Positions 10,301 through 18,216 are shown, counted from the stretch's first letter. The stretch is 64,000 nucleotides of DNA from Sphingomonas psychrotolerans (GCF_002796605.1 NZ_CP024923.1:1364001-1428000); one strand, 5' to 3'. The notes: generated by a model not told the origin, from the letters alone. A program made the numbers and translations.

Positions 10301-10790
10301 GGTTCTTGTAGGCGTCGACTCCCGCGAGCAATTCCGGCGAGACGTCGTTGAACTGGAGCCCGCGCGCCGAATCGGCCGAGAAGCTGTCGCGCCCGTTGAA
10401 TTCGGTGCGCACCTGGGTGAGGCCGCGGATCAGCACGCCGGTGGGCTCGCCCGACGGGTGGGTGCTGTCGTCGGCCGACTGGAGCCGGCTGACGGTAATG
10501 CCCGGCACGCGCGCCAGCGCTTCGGCGGCGGACTTGTCCGGGAACGCGCCGATGTCGGTCGCGGTGATCGAGTCAACGAAGGTGTCGGAATTCTTCTTGA
10601 TGTTCTGCGACGTGTCGAGCGCGGCGCGCACACCGACGACGACAATATCGGCCTCGGCCTCACCCTGTGCCGGCGGAGCATCGGCTGTCTGCGCCAGGGC
10701 GGCGGACGCCGCGCCGATCGCGATCAACGCGCAAAGCGAGACGCTGCCTCGCAATGCGCGGAATCGCCGCGTTGAATGGAAATTCGTCAT
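7395..10790 (-). CDS. TonB-dependent receptor, MalA-like
   Basis: This is a 1131-residue outer-membrane receptor. The chosen ATG at 10790 has a GGAGG ribosome site five bases upstream; the frame stays open further upstream without coding character. A signal peptide ends at SAALAQ (about residue 34), followed by a TonB-box-like stretch DIVVVGVR. The plug domain carries PDKSAAEALARVPGITVSR and GVLIRGLTQVR, and the protein ends in a beta-barrel strand with terminal Phe. Its length and NIKKNSDTFVDSITATDIG start are typical of the sugar receptors of Caulobacter and sphingomonads. Neighbouring GH97, sugar-type MFS and LacI genes suggest an alpha-glucan or maltodextrin ligand; this is inference from context. 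It has its own promoter region with two palindromes. Confidence 0.93.
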   Translation of the reverse strand: MTNFHSTRRFRALRGSVSLCALIAIGAASAALAQTADAPPAQGEAEADIVVVGVRAALDTSQNIKKNSDTFVDSITATDIGAFPDKSAAEALARVPGITVSRLQSADDSTHPSGEPTGVLIRGLTQVRTEFNGRDSFSADSARGLQFNDVSPELLAGVDAYKNQTAEMIEGGIAGTVNLRTRLPFDQKGLLVTGNFRMNYGDRSDRWTPEFSGLISNTFETAVGRFGLLASYAQSHVVTRTESVIMDKIDTYCTAGFGTPAAGTVTADGSIGCTANPFGGSGFRFAPDGIRYSEVDYDRKRRGIALAAQYENNAGTVRASLQFIDSHYRNGWFERASHTVLEGNYFGTPAFNPRTSSVLGPADGSGALVFGANGMLQSGILTQGHGSFSGTWESTQAAINAGSAIPGVPFVNNCAAPSVCTTLRYGLYLQNEARNFAHREGTRDYSANFQWDVSERLHASFDAQYIDASTYNNDILVASGSMANFQYSTNEDGTPQIALLPGSNVNYASGGLANAHNYWIPFIQGHVEDNDANELALRGDLEYEFGEGGWFDSIKAGVRYADRKQNVRYSTFNWTPIAANWNCNGPGFNADNTTGGAYPTNTGNCGGNVGHPDFKGYGAGIWESYSMGELYDEKVFPNGPLVFLNRDTLKDFGKLITSLGGATTRSPVGSGYTAICDRPEATVDDCFTPGEVLRVQEKTEAAYLMLRFGGDNKMIGGVSVVGNVGVRVVKTRETSDGSLAFPAANIFDNLPACGTPLSGNNIVNPSCYLTPAIRAFANGGFTPDTYKASSTQWLPSFNVRFGLDDKSFIRFAYSRAMSRPDIGFLRNTVAMNAPILNTTPDSPYIVYNSPTAAHTAANVTGYNFVFQANAGNAALKPVTADQFDLSFEHYMGRSSSITLTGFYKKLNNSISFGQFSRTFTNNGSSQTVQILGPNNSDEGGKLTGVEAGFQSFFDFLPGLLSGLGTQLNYTYVHQSDINNSNLLNASSSANLGAVGAGQPALGGTGSVIDSHQLAGISKHTFNAVALYEKGPIGFRLAYNWRSRYLTQNLDCCIGLPVFQKAAGYLDGSLRLSVNRFLELSVDASNLLNTKSVYQQQIFGDSPATPGARPVYLDSAWSRVDRRFQFGVRAKF

Positions 10791-10884
10791 GCATACCTCC
10801 CCATGTGCTCCGCTTTTCGCGGATGCGGTTCGAGCCCGGCTGTGCGCCGCCCCTCGGCTGCATTGAATTGCGTAATTTTGCACG

Positions 10885-10894
10885 GCTTGCAAGC
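10885..10894. promoter_or_regulatory. perfect palindrome at the expected start point of receptor transcription
   Basis: GCTTGCAAGC is a perfect 10-bp palindrome placed a few bases downstream of the TATAAT element at 10900-10905. A repressor bound here would block the receptor promoter. It shares the TTGCAA core with the site at 12467-12476. The adjacent LacI-type protein is the likeliest binder, by inference. Confidence 0.5.
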
Positions 10895-10899
10895 GGATT

Positions 10900-10905
10900 A
10901 TTATA
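10900..10905 (-). promoter_or_regulatory. -10 element of the TonB-receptor promoter
   Basis: Read on the - strand this is a perfect TATAAT, 110 bases before the receptor ATG. No good -35 hexamer is seen at 16-18 bases, so activation or weak basal use is possible. Confidence 0.5.
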
Positions 10906-10946
10906 AGGCACTTCGATTGAAATCGCCTTTTATGCCCGAATAGTTT

Positions 10947-10960
10947 ATGCAAACTTGCAT
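10947..10960. promoter_or_regulatory. second operator-like inverted repeat upstream of the receptor
   Basis: ATGCAA-AC-TTGCAT is an inverted repeat with perfect six-base arms. Its centre lies 64 bases from the centre of the palindrome at 10885-10894, about six helical turns, so two repressor dimers could sit on the same face of the DNA. It touches the stop codon of the MFS gene. Confidence 0.5.
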
Positions 10961-12486
10961 TAAGTGGCCGATGCTCTTGGAATCGTCAGTGCCAAGCACG
11001 CGCCGATCCCCAGCGCCACTGCGGCGCTCGTCATCGCACCGGCAGGCGCGCCGCCGAACGGGATGCGAACCAGCGCGCCGAGCGTCGCCGCGGCGACGAG
11101 TTGGGGCAGCACGATGAAGATGTTGTGGATGCCCATATACACGCCCATCTTCCGCGCCGGCACGCCGTCCGACAGCATCGCATAGGGCAGGGACAAGATC
11201 GCCGCCCAGGCGATGCCGATGCCAATCGCCGGCAACCAGAGATCCCCGGCCCGGACAAAACTCGCGAAGCCGAGCAGCCCGAGCGCGCCGCAGGTCAGGC
11301 AGAGCGCATGGCAGGCGCGACGGCCAATGCGACGGGCAATCGCAGGAAGCCCCAGCGCCACCAGCGCCGCAATGGCGTTGTACTCGGCGAACAGCATGCC
11401 CACCCAGTCGGCGCTGCGGCCATAGCCGGCCGACCCCGGGTCACGGCTGGCGGGATCGAGCGCGGAGACTGCGGGGATCGCATAGACCCAAAGCGCGAAC
11501 ATCCCGAACCAGGTGAAGAACTGGACGAGCGCCAGCCGCTTGAGCACCGGCGGCATGTGGAGGATGTCCTCGACGATCACCACCATGCCGATCGAGGTAC
11601 GCCCGCGCCGCCGCAGCGCCACCGCGGCGAGCTGGAGCAGCCCGAACACCGCGGCGATGCCGGCGATCAGATAGAGTTCGCGCGGTGCCCGCAGCGCCGC
11701 CGTGAGCGCCGCGATCAACGCCCCGCCCAGCGTCCAGCCGACTCCGCTCAGCGCCAGCGCCGCGGCACCGCTCGCACTCGGCATCTCGGGGTGGACGATG
11801 TCGGCAGGACCCCCGAGCAGTTCCGGCGGACGTTCCGGCGTGGTCGCGACCGACCAGCCTACGGTCACCAGCAGCAGCACCGCGCCGACCGCATAAGCGG
11901 CGGACACAGTGTCGCCCCCTCCCCCCACGCCGAACCAGTTGGTCAGCATCCACGGCAGTGCAGAGGCGAACACCGCGCCCGCGCCGATGAAGAAAACCTG
12001 CAGCGCAAAGGCCGAGGTCCGCTGCGGCTCGGGCAAGGTATCCGCGACCAGCGCGCGAAACGGCTCCATCGCGATGTTGATCGCAGCGGTGAGCACCCAG
12101 AGCATCAGGCAAGCGGACCACAAGGTAGTCACGCTCGGCATCGCCAGCAGCGCCAGTGCGGTGAGCAGCCCGCCAGCCAGGATATAGGGCCGCCGCCGCC
12201 CCAGCCGCCCCCAGGTCCGGTCACTCAGATGCCCGACCACGGGCTGGACCAGCAGCCCGGTGATCGGCGCGGCGATCCACAGCAAGGCGAGCTCGTCGAC
12301 ATCGGCGCCGAGCGTCTGGAAGATCCGGCTGGTGTTGACGTTCTGCAGGCCCCAGACGATCTGCACGCCGAACAGGCCGAGGCACATGTTCCACAGATGC
12401 CAGACGGCGGGGCGGCCCGAGGCAACGCGATCCGAACCGCCGGCATCCGACGATCGCCTTCTGATCGCTTGCAAAGTCCCCCTCAC
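10960..12486 (-). CDS. MFS sugar permease, MalY/SLC45-like
   Basis: This is a 508-residue inner-membrane protein with about 12 membrane segments. The motif QPVVGHLSDRTWGRLGRRRP near residues 82-101 is characteristic of the GPH/SLC45-like sugar transporters that sit in maltose and glucoside loci of Caulobacter (MalY) and sphingomonads. The start is a GTG at 12486 with no strong ribosome site; the first 30 residues are polar and could be shortened. It lies between the receptor (same strand) and the LacI gene (divergent). It probably carries the oligosaccharide or sugar released by GH97 across the inner membrane. Substrate is inferred from context. Confidence 0.85.
   Translation of the reverse strand: MRGTLQAIRRRSSDAGGSDRVASGRPAVWHLWNMCLGLFGVQIVWGLQNVNTSRIFQTLGADVDELALLWIAAPITGLLVQPVVGHLSDRTWGRLGRRRPYILAGGLLTALALLAMPSVTTLWSACLMLWVLTAAINIAMEPFRALVADTLPEPQRTSAFALQVFFIGAGAVFASALPWMLTNWFGVGGGGDTVSAAYAVGAVLLLVTVGWSVATTPERPPELLGGPADIVHPEMPSASGAAALALSGVGWTLGGALIAALTAALRAPRELYLIAGIAAVFGLLQLAAVALRRRGRTSIGMVVIVEDILHMPPVLKRLALVQFFTWFGMFALWVYAIPAVSALDPASRDPGSAGYGRSADWVGMLFAEYNAIAALVALGLPAIARRIGRRACHALCLTCGALGLLGFASFVRAGDLWLPAIGIGIAWAAILSLPYAMLSDGVPARKMGVYMGIHNIFIVLPQLVAAATLGALVRIPFGGAPAGAMTSAAVALGIGACLALTIPRASAT
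12467..12476. promoter_or_regulatory. TTGCAA-core site near the MFS/LacI divergent starts
   Basis: GCTTGCAAAG differs from the receptor palindrome GCTTGCAAGC in one position. It lies about 25 bases before a TACTAT element (12494-12499) that could be the -10 of the LacI gene, so the TTGCAA could also serve as its -35. It also falls inside the first codons of the MFS gene. Confidence 0.35.
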
Positions 12487-12533
12487 GATGCGCTACTATG
12501 GCCGTCTTCGGCGTTGCCGTCAGTCTGGGTCCG

Positions 12534-13547
12534 ATGGGTAGCAATAGCAACAACAATACCACCCTGCAGGATCTCGCGACGCTGGCCGGCGTGTCGGTGT
12601 CGACAGTGTCGCGCGCGCTCAACGATCACCCGCTGATCAGCACACGCACCAAGCAGCGCGTCTGGGCGCTGGCGCGCGATCATGATTATCCGTTCAAGCC
12701 CACGATGCCCTCGGGCCCGATCGGTGCGGTGGGATCGATCGCGATCGTCACCCCGGTGATGCGCGGCCGGCCGCTGCCGCTGTCGCACCCATTCTTCCTC
12801 GAATTGCTCGCCAATATCGGCGAGGCGGCGCGCGAGCGCGACTGCGACTTCACCGTCAGCCACACCGCGCCGACCAGCTTCGACGATCTGGTCGCGAACA
12901 CCACCACCAGCCGCGCCGACGGCGTGATCTTCCTCGGCCAGTCCATGCTCCACGAGGAGTTCAACCGGCTCGCGGACACCAATGCGCGTTTCGTCGTATG
13001 GGGCGCGCAGCTGCCGGGGCAGCGTTATTGTTCGATCGGCTCGGACAATCTGCTCGGCGGCGGGCGCGCGACGCGGCATCTGGCGCGGCTCGGGCGGCGG
13101 CGAATTCTATTTCTCGGCGGCAGCGATCCCGAGGCGATGCAGCGCCGCCGCGGCTATTCGGAAGCACTTGCCGACAGCGGGCTCGAAGCGGATCCCGATT
13201 TGATCGTCTCGGTCGAATTCGAGCTCGAATCGGCTTATGCGGCGGTGAGCGGTCTACTGCGCCGCGGCACGGCGTTCGACGGCATTGTCGCGGCAAGCGA
13301 TCTTATTGCACTCGGCGCGATCCAGGCGCTACGGCGCGGCGGCAAGTCGGTGCCACAAGACGTGTCGGTGGTGGGCTATGACGATATGCTGCTCAGCCGG
13401 CTGAGCACGCCGACGCTGAGCACGGTGCGGCAGGATACGTTCGCGGCGGGCCGACTACTGGTCTCGCGGATCATGGACAAAGACGACCATCAGGAGAGCA
13501 AGAGGTTGCCAACCGAGCTTATTGTGCGCGAGTCCTGCGGCGGATGA
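12534..13547 (+). CDS. LacI-family transcriptional regulator
   Basis: This is a repressor of about 337 residues. The helix-turn-helix is at the N terminus (TLQDLATLAGVSVSTVSRALNDH), followed by a periplasmic-binding-protein-like effector domain ending in GYDDMLLSRLSTPTLSTVRQD. I chose the ATG at 12534 (MGSNSNNNTTLQ), which puts the HTH at the usual place. An in-frame ATG at 12498 would add 12 residues that do not look family-like and would place the TACTAT promoter element inside the gene. It is divergent from the MFS permease and probably represses the permease and receptor operons in the absence of sugar, as MalI does in Caulobacter. Its stop overlaps the IclR start (ATGA). Confidence 0.92.
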   Translation: MGSNSNNNTTLQDLATLAGVSVSTVSRALNDHPLISTRTKQRVWALARDHDYPFKPTMPSGPIGAVGSIAIVTPVMRGRPLPLSHPFFLELLANIGEAARERDCDFTVSHTAPTSFDDLVANTTTSRADGVIFLGQSMLHEEFNRLADTNARFVVWGAQLPGQRYCSIGSDNLLGGGRATRHLARLGRRRILFLGGSDPEAMQRRRGYSEALADSGLEADPDLIVSVEFELESAYAAVSGLLRRGTAFDGIVAASDLIALGAIQALRRGGKSVPQDVSVVGYDDMLLSRLSTPTLSTVRQDTFAAGRLLVSRIMDKDDHQESKRLPTELIVRESCGG

Positions 13548-14338
13548 GCGACGCCGATCCCCCCGAGCCGCCCCGCGAACGCGCCGGCAGCCAGACCTTG
13601 CTGCGCGGCCTCGACATCATCGAGCAATTGAGCGGCGAACCGCTGCGCATCGCCGAAGTATCGGACCGGCTCGAGCTGACCTTTCCGACCACCCAGCGGC
13701 TGGCCTATGCGCTGATCGACCGCGGCTTCCTCAAAAAGCTCCCCAGGGGCCAGCTCGCGCTCGGTCCCAAGCTCGTTCAGCTCGGCTTCCTCGCGCGTGA
13801 GCAGATCGACATGCTCGGCCTCGCCCGCGCCGGCGCGGATGCATTGTGCGACACAATCGGGCTGTGCGTATTCATCGGCGCGCGCGACGGCGACGTGGCG
13901 CTCCATCTCCACCGCGCGATGGGCCGGCAACGCATCGAAGTGGCGACTCGCCCGGGAACGCGGCGCGCGCTGGCCGATACCGGCCTCGGCAAGGCACTGA
14001 TGTTCGACGACACGCCGGCGGCGTGGGCGCGGCTGTTCATGCTGGCGCGGCCCGAACAGGATGACGGAGCCACCGCGATCGACGAGATGCGCGCGCATGT
14101 CGCCGCCGGCGTGGTGCTCCATCACAGCACCAGCGACGACACGATCCGCTCGGTCGCCGCGCCGGTCCGCGATGCTTCGGGCGCGATCGTCGCCGCGTTG
14201 AGCGTCGCCAGCCCGGTCCAGTATCTCGACGAGGAAAAGATGGGCGAGATCGCGCCGCAGGTCCTGCGGACGGTGCGCGAGATCAGCGCCGCTTTGGGTT
14301 GGCGCGGTGCTGACGCGCAGAAACCGGAAGGAAAATAG
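13544..14338 (+). CDS. IclR-family transcriptional regulator
   Basis: This is a 264-residue regulator. The N-terminal winged helix is RGLDIIEQLSGEPLRIAEVSDRLELTFPTTQRLAYALIDRGFL in segments from residues 20 to 63, and the IclR effector domain follows, with the conserved G-R-ALADTGLGKAL segment near residue 140 and a C-terminal SVASPVQYL. Its ATG lies inside the stop codon region of the LacI gene, so the two regulators are co-translated. IclR proteins sense small organic acids, aromatic acids or sugar breakdown products. A LacI/IclR overlapping pair is unusual and suggests two signals feed into the locus, but its targets cannot be read from the sequence. Confidence 0.9.
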   Translation: MSDADPPEPPRERAGSQTLLRGLDIIEQLSGEPLRIAEVSDRLELTFPTTQRLAYALIDRGFLKKLPRGQLALGPKLVQLGFLAREQIDMLGLARAGADALCDTIGLCVFIGARDGDVALHLHRAMGRQRIEVATRPGTRRALADTGLGKALMFDDTPAAWARLFMLARPEQDDGATAIDEMRAHVAAGVVLHHSTSDDTIRSVAAPVRDASGAIVAALSVASPVQYLDEEKMGEIAPQVLRTVREISAALGWRGADAQKPEGK

Positions 14339-14342
14339 TTCA

Positions 14343-14366
14343 GTGCTCCTGCGAAAGCAGGAGCAC
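14343..14366. terminator. perfect hairpin at the convergent junction
   Basis: A 10-bp perfect stem with a GAAA tetraloop (GTGCTCCTGC GAAA GCAGGAGCAC) sits between the ends of the IclR gene and the convergent hypothetical gene. No long U-tract follows on either side. It resembles the dispersed GCGAAAGC-type intergenic palindromes of alphaproteobacteria and may act as a bidirectional terminator. Confidence 0.55.
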
Positions 14367-14370
14367 ATGG

Positions 14371-14763
14371 TCAGGGCCGGCGCGGCGGCTTGTTGCCCGG
14401 TCCGGACCCGGACCCCGGTCCGCGCTTCGGCCCTGGCCCGCCGCTCCGCGGAGGCCGGCGCTCGCCGCCTCGCGGGCGATGCGTGGGCGCGCTGGCGGCC
14501 GGAGGCGCACGACGCGGCTCGGTGCCCGGCGAGACCGAATAGCCTTCCTTGAGCAGCCGGGTGAACGCCGAGCGCACATTGGTGGCGATCGCCGACTGCA
14601 CTTCCCTGGGCAGATCGGCATAGGTCGTATTGGGATGGATGCTGTTGAGCTCGCGCAGCAACGGGTTGGGAAGCCCGTTGGATGCGTCCTTCAGGGCCAC
14701 GATCGAATCGAGGACGGTGGAGAACAGGATCTCCTGCATCAGGTCGGTAGCCGATTTTGCCAT
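14371..14763 (-). CDS. hypothetical protein with a basic Pro/Gly/Arg-rich tail
   Basis: This is a 130-residue protein that I do not recognise. Residues 1-75 form a plausible small helical domain (SATDLMQEILFSTVLDSIVALKD) with no signal peptide or membrane segment. Residues 80-130 are low-complexity and very basic (RPRGGERRPPRSGGPGPKRG), which suggests nucleic-acid binding or disorder. The folded part has normal amino-acid use, and the frame is closed at both ends by sensible context: pcm upstream on the same strand and a convergent hairpin downstream. Function is unknown. Confidence 0.6.
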   Translation of the reverse strand: MAKSATDLMQEILFSTVLDSIVALKDASNGLPNPLLRELNSIHPNTTYADLPREVQSAIATNVRSAFTRLLKEGYSVSPGTEPRRAPPAASAPTHRPRGGERRPPRSGGPGPKRGPGSGSGPGNKPPRRP

Positions 14764-14837
14764 AGCCTCGCCTCAACGCCTGTCCCGGGCCGCGCTGTCA
14801 AGCGATGACTTGCCGGACCGGGGCACGAGCGCCGCCA

Positions 14838-15512
14838 CTAGACCATCTCCAGCTCCGAGAACTGCACCGACATCACTTCGCGAACCGTCATGGTATCGCC
14901 GTTTCGCACGGCGCGCACGAGCCGTTGCGCACCCTGCTCGCCGATCGGCATCACCAGTCGGCCGCCCTCGGGTTTCAATTGCGCGACCAGCGGGTCGGGC
15001 AGCGTCTTCGCGGCCGCACAGACGAGGATCGCGTCGAAGGGCGCCAGCTCCGCCCAGCCCCGCGATCCGTCGCCGACGCGGATCGCGACATTTTTCTTCC
15101 CTCGCTCGCGCAGTCGCGCCTCGGCGATACCGGCGAATTCCTCGACCACCTCGACGCTCCACACCCGTGCCACGAGCTGCGCGAGGACCGCGGTCTGATA
15201 GCCGAGCCCGGTGCCCACCTCGAGCACGCTGTCGTCCTCCTCGAGGTCGAGCAGTTCGGTCATCAGCGCCACCATGAAGGGCTGCGAGATCGTCTTGTCG
15301 AAGCCGATCGGCAACGGACTGTCCTGATAGGCCAGCGGGGCGAATTGCGCAGGCACGAACAAATGCCGCGGCACCGCCAGCAAAGCCTCGCGAACGCGCA
15401 CAGACGGTTCCGGACGGCCGATTTCCTCGCGCAGCAAATCGAATTCGATGTCGACCACTTCGACCATGTGGCGGCGAAGGATGGCGAGATGCGCTTCGGT
15501 GAGCGGCTTCAT
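14838..15512 (-). CDS. pcm: protein-L-isoaspartate O-methyltransferase
   Basis: This enzyme methylates isoaspartyl residues with S-adenosylmethionine as a first step of protein repair in the cytoplasm. The protein is 224 residues from the ATG at 15512 (MKPLTEAHLAIL), which has GGGGAAAAG upstream; a frame-open extension of 12 residues exists but looks non-native. Typical features are PLPIGFDKTISQPFMVALM, the SAM-binding VLEVGTGLGYQTAVLAQL near residues 85-102, and the late VCAAAKTLPDPLVAQLKPEGGRLVMPIG segment. In enterobacteria pcm sits beside surE and nlpD; here those genes are 23 kb away. A perfect CGAACGTTCG palindrome (15523-15532) lies just upstream of the start; its role is unknown. Confidence 0.9.
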   Translation of the reverse strand: MKPLTEAHLAILRRHMVEVVDIEFDLLREEIGRPEPSVRVREALLAVPRHLFVPAQFAPLAYQDSPLPIGFDKTISQPFMVALMTELLDLEEDDSVLEVGTGLGYQTAVLAQLVARVWSVEVVEEFAGIAEARLRERGKKNVAIRVGDGSRGWAELAPFDAILVCAAAKTLPDPLVAQLKPEGGRLVMPIGEQGAQRLVRAVRNGDTMTVREVMSVQFSELEMV

Positions 15513-15739
15513 ATCTTTTCCCCGAACGTTCGAAACATTTGAACGCACGAGGCGCCCGGCGGCAACATAGCCGGGACGAATCTCTGGTTGACATGGACGC
15601 GACTCGCGAATCTGCAGTAATCACGCAAAATACCACCCATTCTTGACACGATATTTACTTTGACAAGTTGCGCATGGTGAAAAACTGGCATAGCATCGAG
15701 TCCAGCGCGCAATTTTATTGATGCTCTTGGGGGATTGTC
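15513..15739. other. divergent intergenic region pcm / nucleoside hydrolase
   Basis: This is 227 bases without a gene. It is relatively AT-rich in its second half and holds three TTGACA hexamers (15588-15593, 15643-15648, 15660-15665), which could be -35 elements for the + strand operon, though no convincing -10 partner is seen at standard spacing. Confidence 0.35.
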
Positions 15740-16732
15740 ATGGCCGAAGTCCCGCCTGCTTCTGTTGCCGTCGACTCAATGATGCCTCTGGTCTTCATTC
15801 ACGATGCTGCGATCGACGATTTCGTCGCGACGCTGCTGATCGAAGCGATGCCGCAATTCGATCTGAAGGGCGTGATCATCGCCAATGCCGATTGCGTGCC
15901 CCAGCCCGGCATCGAAGTGGCGTCGCGGGTCAATCAGTTCATGGGCAAGCCCGATCTGCCGCTGGGCCTCAGCAAGGCGCGCGGCTGGAACCCCTTCCCC
16001 TGGCCCTATCGCGACGATTGCATCCGGCTCGGAGCAATTCCGATTCTCGCGCCCTTCCAGCCGAATGTGCCGACGCCGCCGCCTTCGGGCGACGATCTGC
16101 TGGCGGAGATGCTCGCGGCGGCCATCGAAACCGGCACTCCGCTGACGATCCTGCTCACCACCGGCTTCACGCCGCTCACCGAAGTGCTCTCGGCCCGGCC
16201 CGAACTGGCGCAGGGGATCGGGCAGATCGCATGGATGGGCGGCGCGCTGGAAGTGAAGGGCAACCTCGATCCGGCGACCACCGATCCGGCGGTCGCCAAC
16301 CCGCATGCCGAATGGAATGTCTTCTGGGACCCCTTCGCCGCCGACGAAGCGCTGGCGAGCCTGAGCGAGATCGCCGTGTTCCCGCTCGACATCACCGACA
16401 CCGCCGCGGTCACCCCGGCGCTGATGGCGACGCTCCAGGCGCAAGGTGCCGAGCACAGCTTCTCGCAATTCGCCTATGAGGCATATGGCCTCGTCTCGGA
16501 CGAGCCGTTCTACGACATGTGGAACGTCACATCGACGGTGTGGCTCGATGCGCCAGAACTCTATTCGGCGCCGCGCCGGACACCGTTGCAGGTCGTCCAA
16601 TGGGGCTTCGAGCAGGGCTGGCTGCAGTCCGCGCCGACGTCCGGCCGGCCCGCGCACAATGTCTATCTCAGCTTCGCCGACCAACCGGGTTTCTACGATT
16701 ATGTGACCACGCGCCTCGCCCGATCGGCGTGA
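15740..16732 (+). CDS. inosine-uridine preferring nucleoside hydrolase family protein
   Basis: This is a 330-residue protein of the IUNH fold, which splits the N-glycosidic bond of ribonucleosides. The calcium-site Asp pattern D-x3-D-D is seen as D22, D26, D27 in HDAAIDDF, and the family segments WMGGALEVKGN and AEWNVFWDPFAA follow. A late Asp in PFYDMWNV could be the fourth calcium ligand. The N-terminal motif deviates from the usual DxDPGxDD, so specificity is uncertain. GGGGGA lies six bases before the ATG. The next gene starts 20 bases after the stop, so it is probably co-transcribed with a haem-c lipoprotein and a multicopper oxidase, an odd pairing for a nucleosidase. Confidence 0.8.
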   Translation: MAEVPPASVAVDSMMPLVFIHDAAIDDFVATLLIEAMPQFDLKGVIIANADCVPQPGIEVASRVNQFMGKPDLPLGLSKARGWNPFPWPYRDDCIRLGAIPILAPFQPNVPTPPPSGDDLLAEMLAAAIETGTPLTILLTTGFTPLTEVLSARPELAQGIGQIAWMGGALEVKGNLDPATTDPAVANPHAEWNVFWDPFAADEALASLSEIAVFPLDITDTAAVTPALMATLQAQGAEHSFSQFAYEAYGLVSDEPFYDMWNVTSTVWLDAPELYSAPRRTPLQVVQWGFEQGWLQSAPTSGRPAHNVYLSFADQPGFYDYVTTRLARSA

Positions 16733-16752
16733 CGCAACAACAGGGGACGAAC

Positions 16753-18216
16753 ATGGGGAAAGCGTTTCGGGGCACCGCCACCCGGGCGACGGGGCTCGCT
16801 GCCCTGTTCGGGCTCGTCGCGATCGGCACCGCCGGGTGCAAGCAGGCCGAGGCGCAGGGCGGCGGCGCACCCGCCGCGGCGCTCGCCTTCCGCGACTCGG
16901 TCGACAATCCCCCGCCCGGCCCCGGCCGCGTGTTCAGGCTCAGCGCCGATTACCCCAAAGCGATGCCCGGCCCGTGCGCCGAATGCGCGTGGCTCAATAT
17001 TCCGGTCAGCTTCGACACGAACTTCCCGCCCAAATCCTCGCCGAACGAATGGACGCAGGGAAAATGGGCGGATTATATCGGCGCGATCCTGACCTATGTC
17101 CGCCAGGGGCAGGACCCCAATCTGGCCGATGCGGTGGGCTTCCGCACCGATATCGGCGGCGGCACCCGCTGGTTCAACGTGCCGTGGATGGCCTATGATC
17201 CCAGCGTCGGGCGCGAGTTCCGCCACGGCACCACCAACGAGCGTACCGCCGAGCTCGAGGATCTGGTCGGCCCCGACGGCAAGCCGCTGCCGGCGGACGC
17301 GGATTCGATCGGCGCCGCGCACTTCCTCCCGCAGATGACGACAGCCTGCAAGCAACGTTATCCGCGCGGGTTCGAGACCTGGTCGGTCGGCTATTACAAT
17401 CCGCATGGCGGCTATGCGATCGGCAAGGCGATCCCGAAGGACGGGGTGCCCAAGGTGGTCGACTATATGGGCGCGCCGATGCCCGACGGATTGCCCTTCC
17501 CGGTAGGCACCGCGGTGGTCAAGGTGCTGACCACCAACGCGCCGGTCGATTGCGTGCCGTTCCTCGCCGGCTCGCCCGAATGGCGGGTCAACCGCCACGT
17601 GATGAACCCCAATACCAAGGAATATATGTGCAAGCGCGAGGTTCAGGTCTCGCGGATCGTCCAAATCGACGTTGCGGTCACCGATCCGCGCTCGCCGACC
17701 GGCTGGGTCTACGGCACCTACGCCTATAACGGCACCCAGAAGGGCGCGACCTTCTGGGACCGGCTGACTCCGCTGGGGGTGCAATGGGGCGCCGATCCGT
17801 GGACCTTCCCCGCGGTGCCCAAACGCGACAGCCTGGCGCTCCAGCAATCGGTGGCCAATCCGAAGCTCGATATCTTCCAGCACATGGGCTGCCAAGGCCG
17901 GCTCGCCGGGCCGGTCGACAATCCGCAATCCTCGTGCATGTCGTGCCACAGCAGCGCCTATGCCGCGCGACCGGGGGCGAAATCGGTGATGGGCACCAAC
18001 GTGCCGCCCTCGTTCGGGTTCGACGGGCTGTGCACCGCCTATTCGGCCGACAACGCCGCCTATTTCCAGACGACGCGCCCGCCACAGAGCTTCCCCGGCG
18101 GCAAATATCCGCATGCGATGTCGCTCGACACCTCGCTCCAGCTCGAAGTCGCGCTCCAGCAATATGGCCAATATGCGACCTCGAAGGCGCCGCAGCCTTG
18201 CAAGGATCCGAGCTGA
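16753..18216 (+). CDS. lipoprotein with one c-type haem motif
   Basis: This is a 487-residue exported protein. The chosen ATG (16753) follows AGGGGA at good spacing. Residues 1-33 form a signal peptide ending in a lipobox-like GTAGC, so the mature protein is probably membrane-anchored in the periplasm. A single haem-c motif CMSCH lies near residues 395-399, close to the C terminus; several other Cys residues (for example CAEC near residue 75) may form disulfides. I do not recognise a named family for the long N-terminal part. The stop overlaps the multicopper oxidase start (TGATG). The likely role is electron exchange with that oxidase, by inference from co-translation and haem. Confidence 0.75.
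   Translation: MGKAFRGTATRATGLAALFGLVAIGTAGCKQAEAQGGGAPAAALAFRDSVDNPPPGPGRVFRLSADYPKAMPGPCAECAWLNIPVSFDTNFPPKSSPNEWTQGKWADYIGAILTYVRQGQDPNLADAVGFRTDIGGGTRWFNVPWMAYDPSVGREFRHGTTNERTAELEDLVGPDGKPLPADADSIGAAHFLPQMTTACKQRYPRGFETWSVGYYNPHGGYAIGKAIPKDGVPKVVDYMGAPMPDGLPFPVGTAVVKVLTTNAPVDCVPFLAGSPEWRVNRHVMNPNTKEYMCKREVQVSRIVQIDVAVTDPRSPTGWVYGTYAYNGTQKGATFWDRLTPLGVQWGADPWTFPAVPKRDSLALQQSVANPKLDIFQHMGCQGRLAGPVDNPQSSCMSCHSSAYAARPGAKSVMGTNVPPSFGFDGLCTAYSADNAAYFQTTRPPQSFPGGKYPHAMSLDTSLQLEVALQQYGQYATSKAPQPCKDPS

Noticed and set aside
7734..10775. A 1013-codon open frame on the + strand opposite the TonB receptor gene
   Set aside because: It is an antisense shadow caused by high GC at third codon positions; the product is Arg/Ala/Val-rich with no motif, while the opposite strand encodes a clear receptor.
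12498..12533. A longer LacI start at the ATG at 12498
   Set aside because: It adds 12 residues before the usual HTH start and would contain the likely promoter element; no ribosome site is seen.
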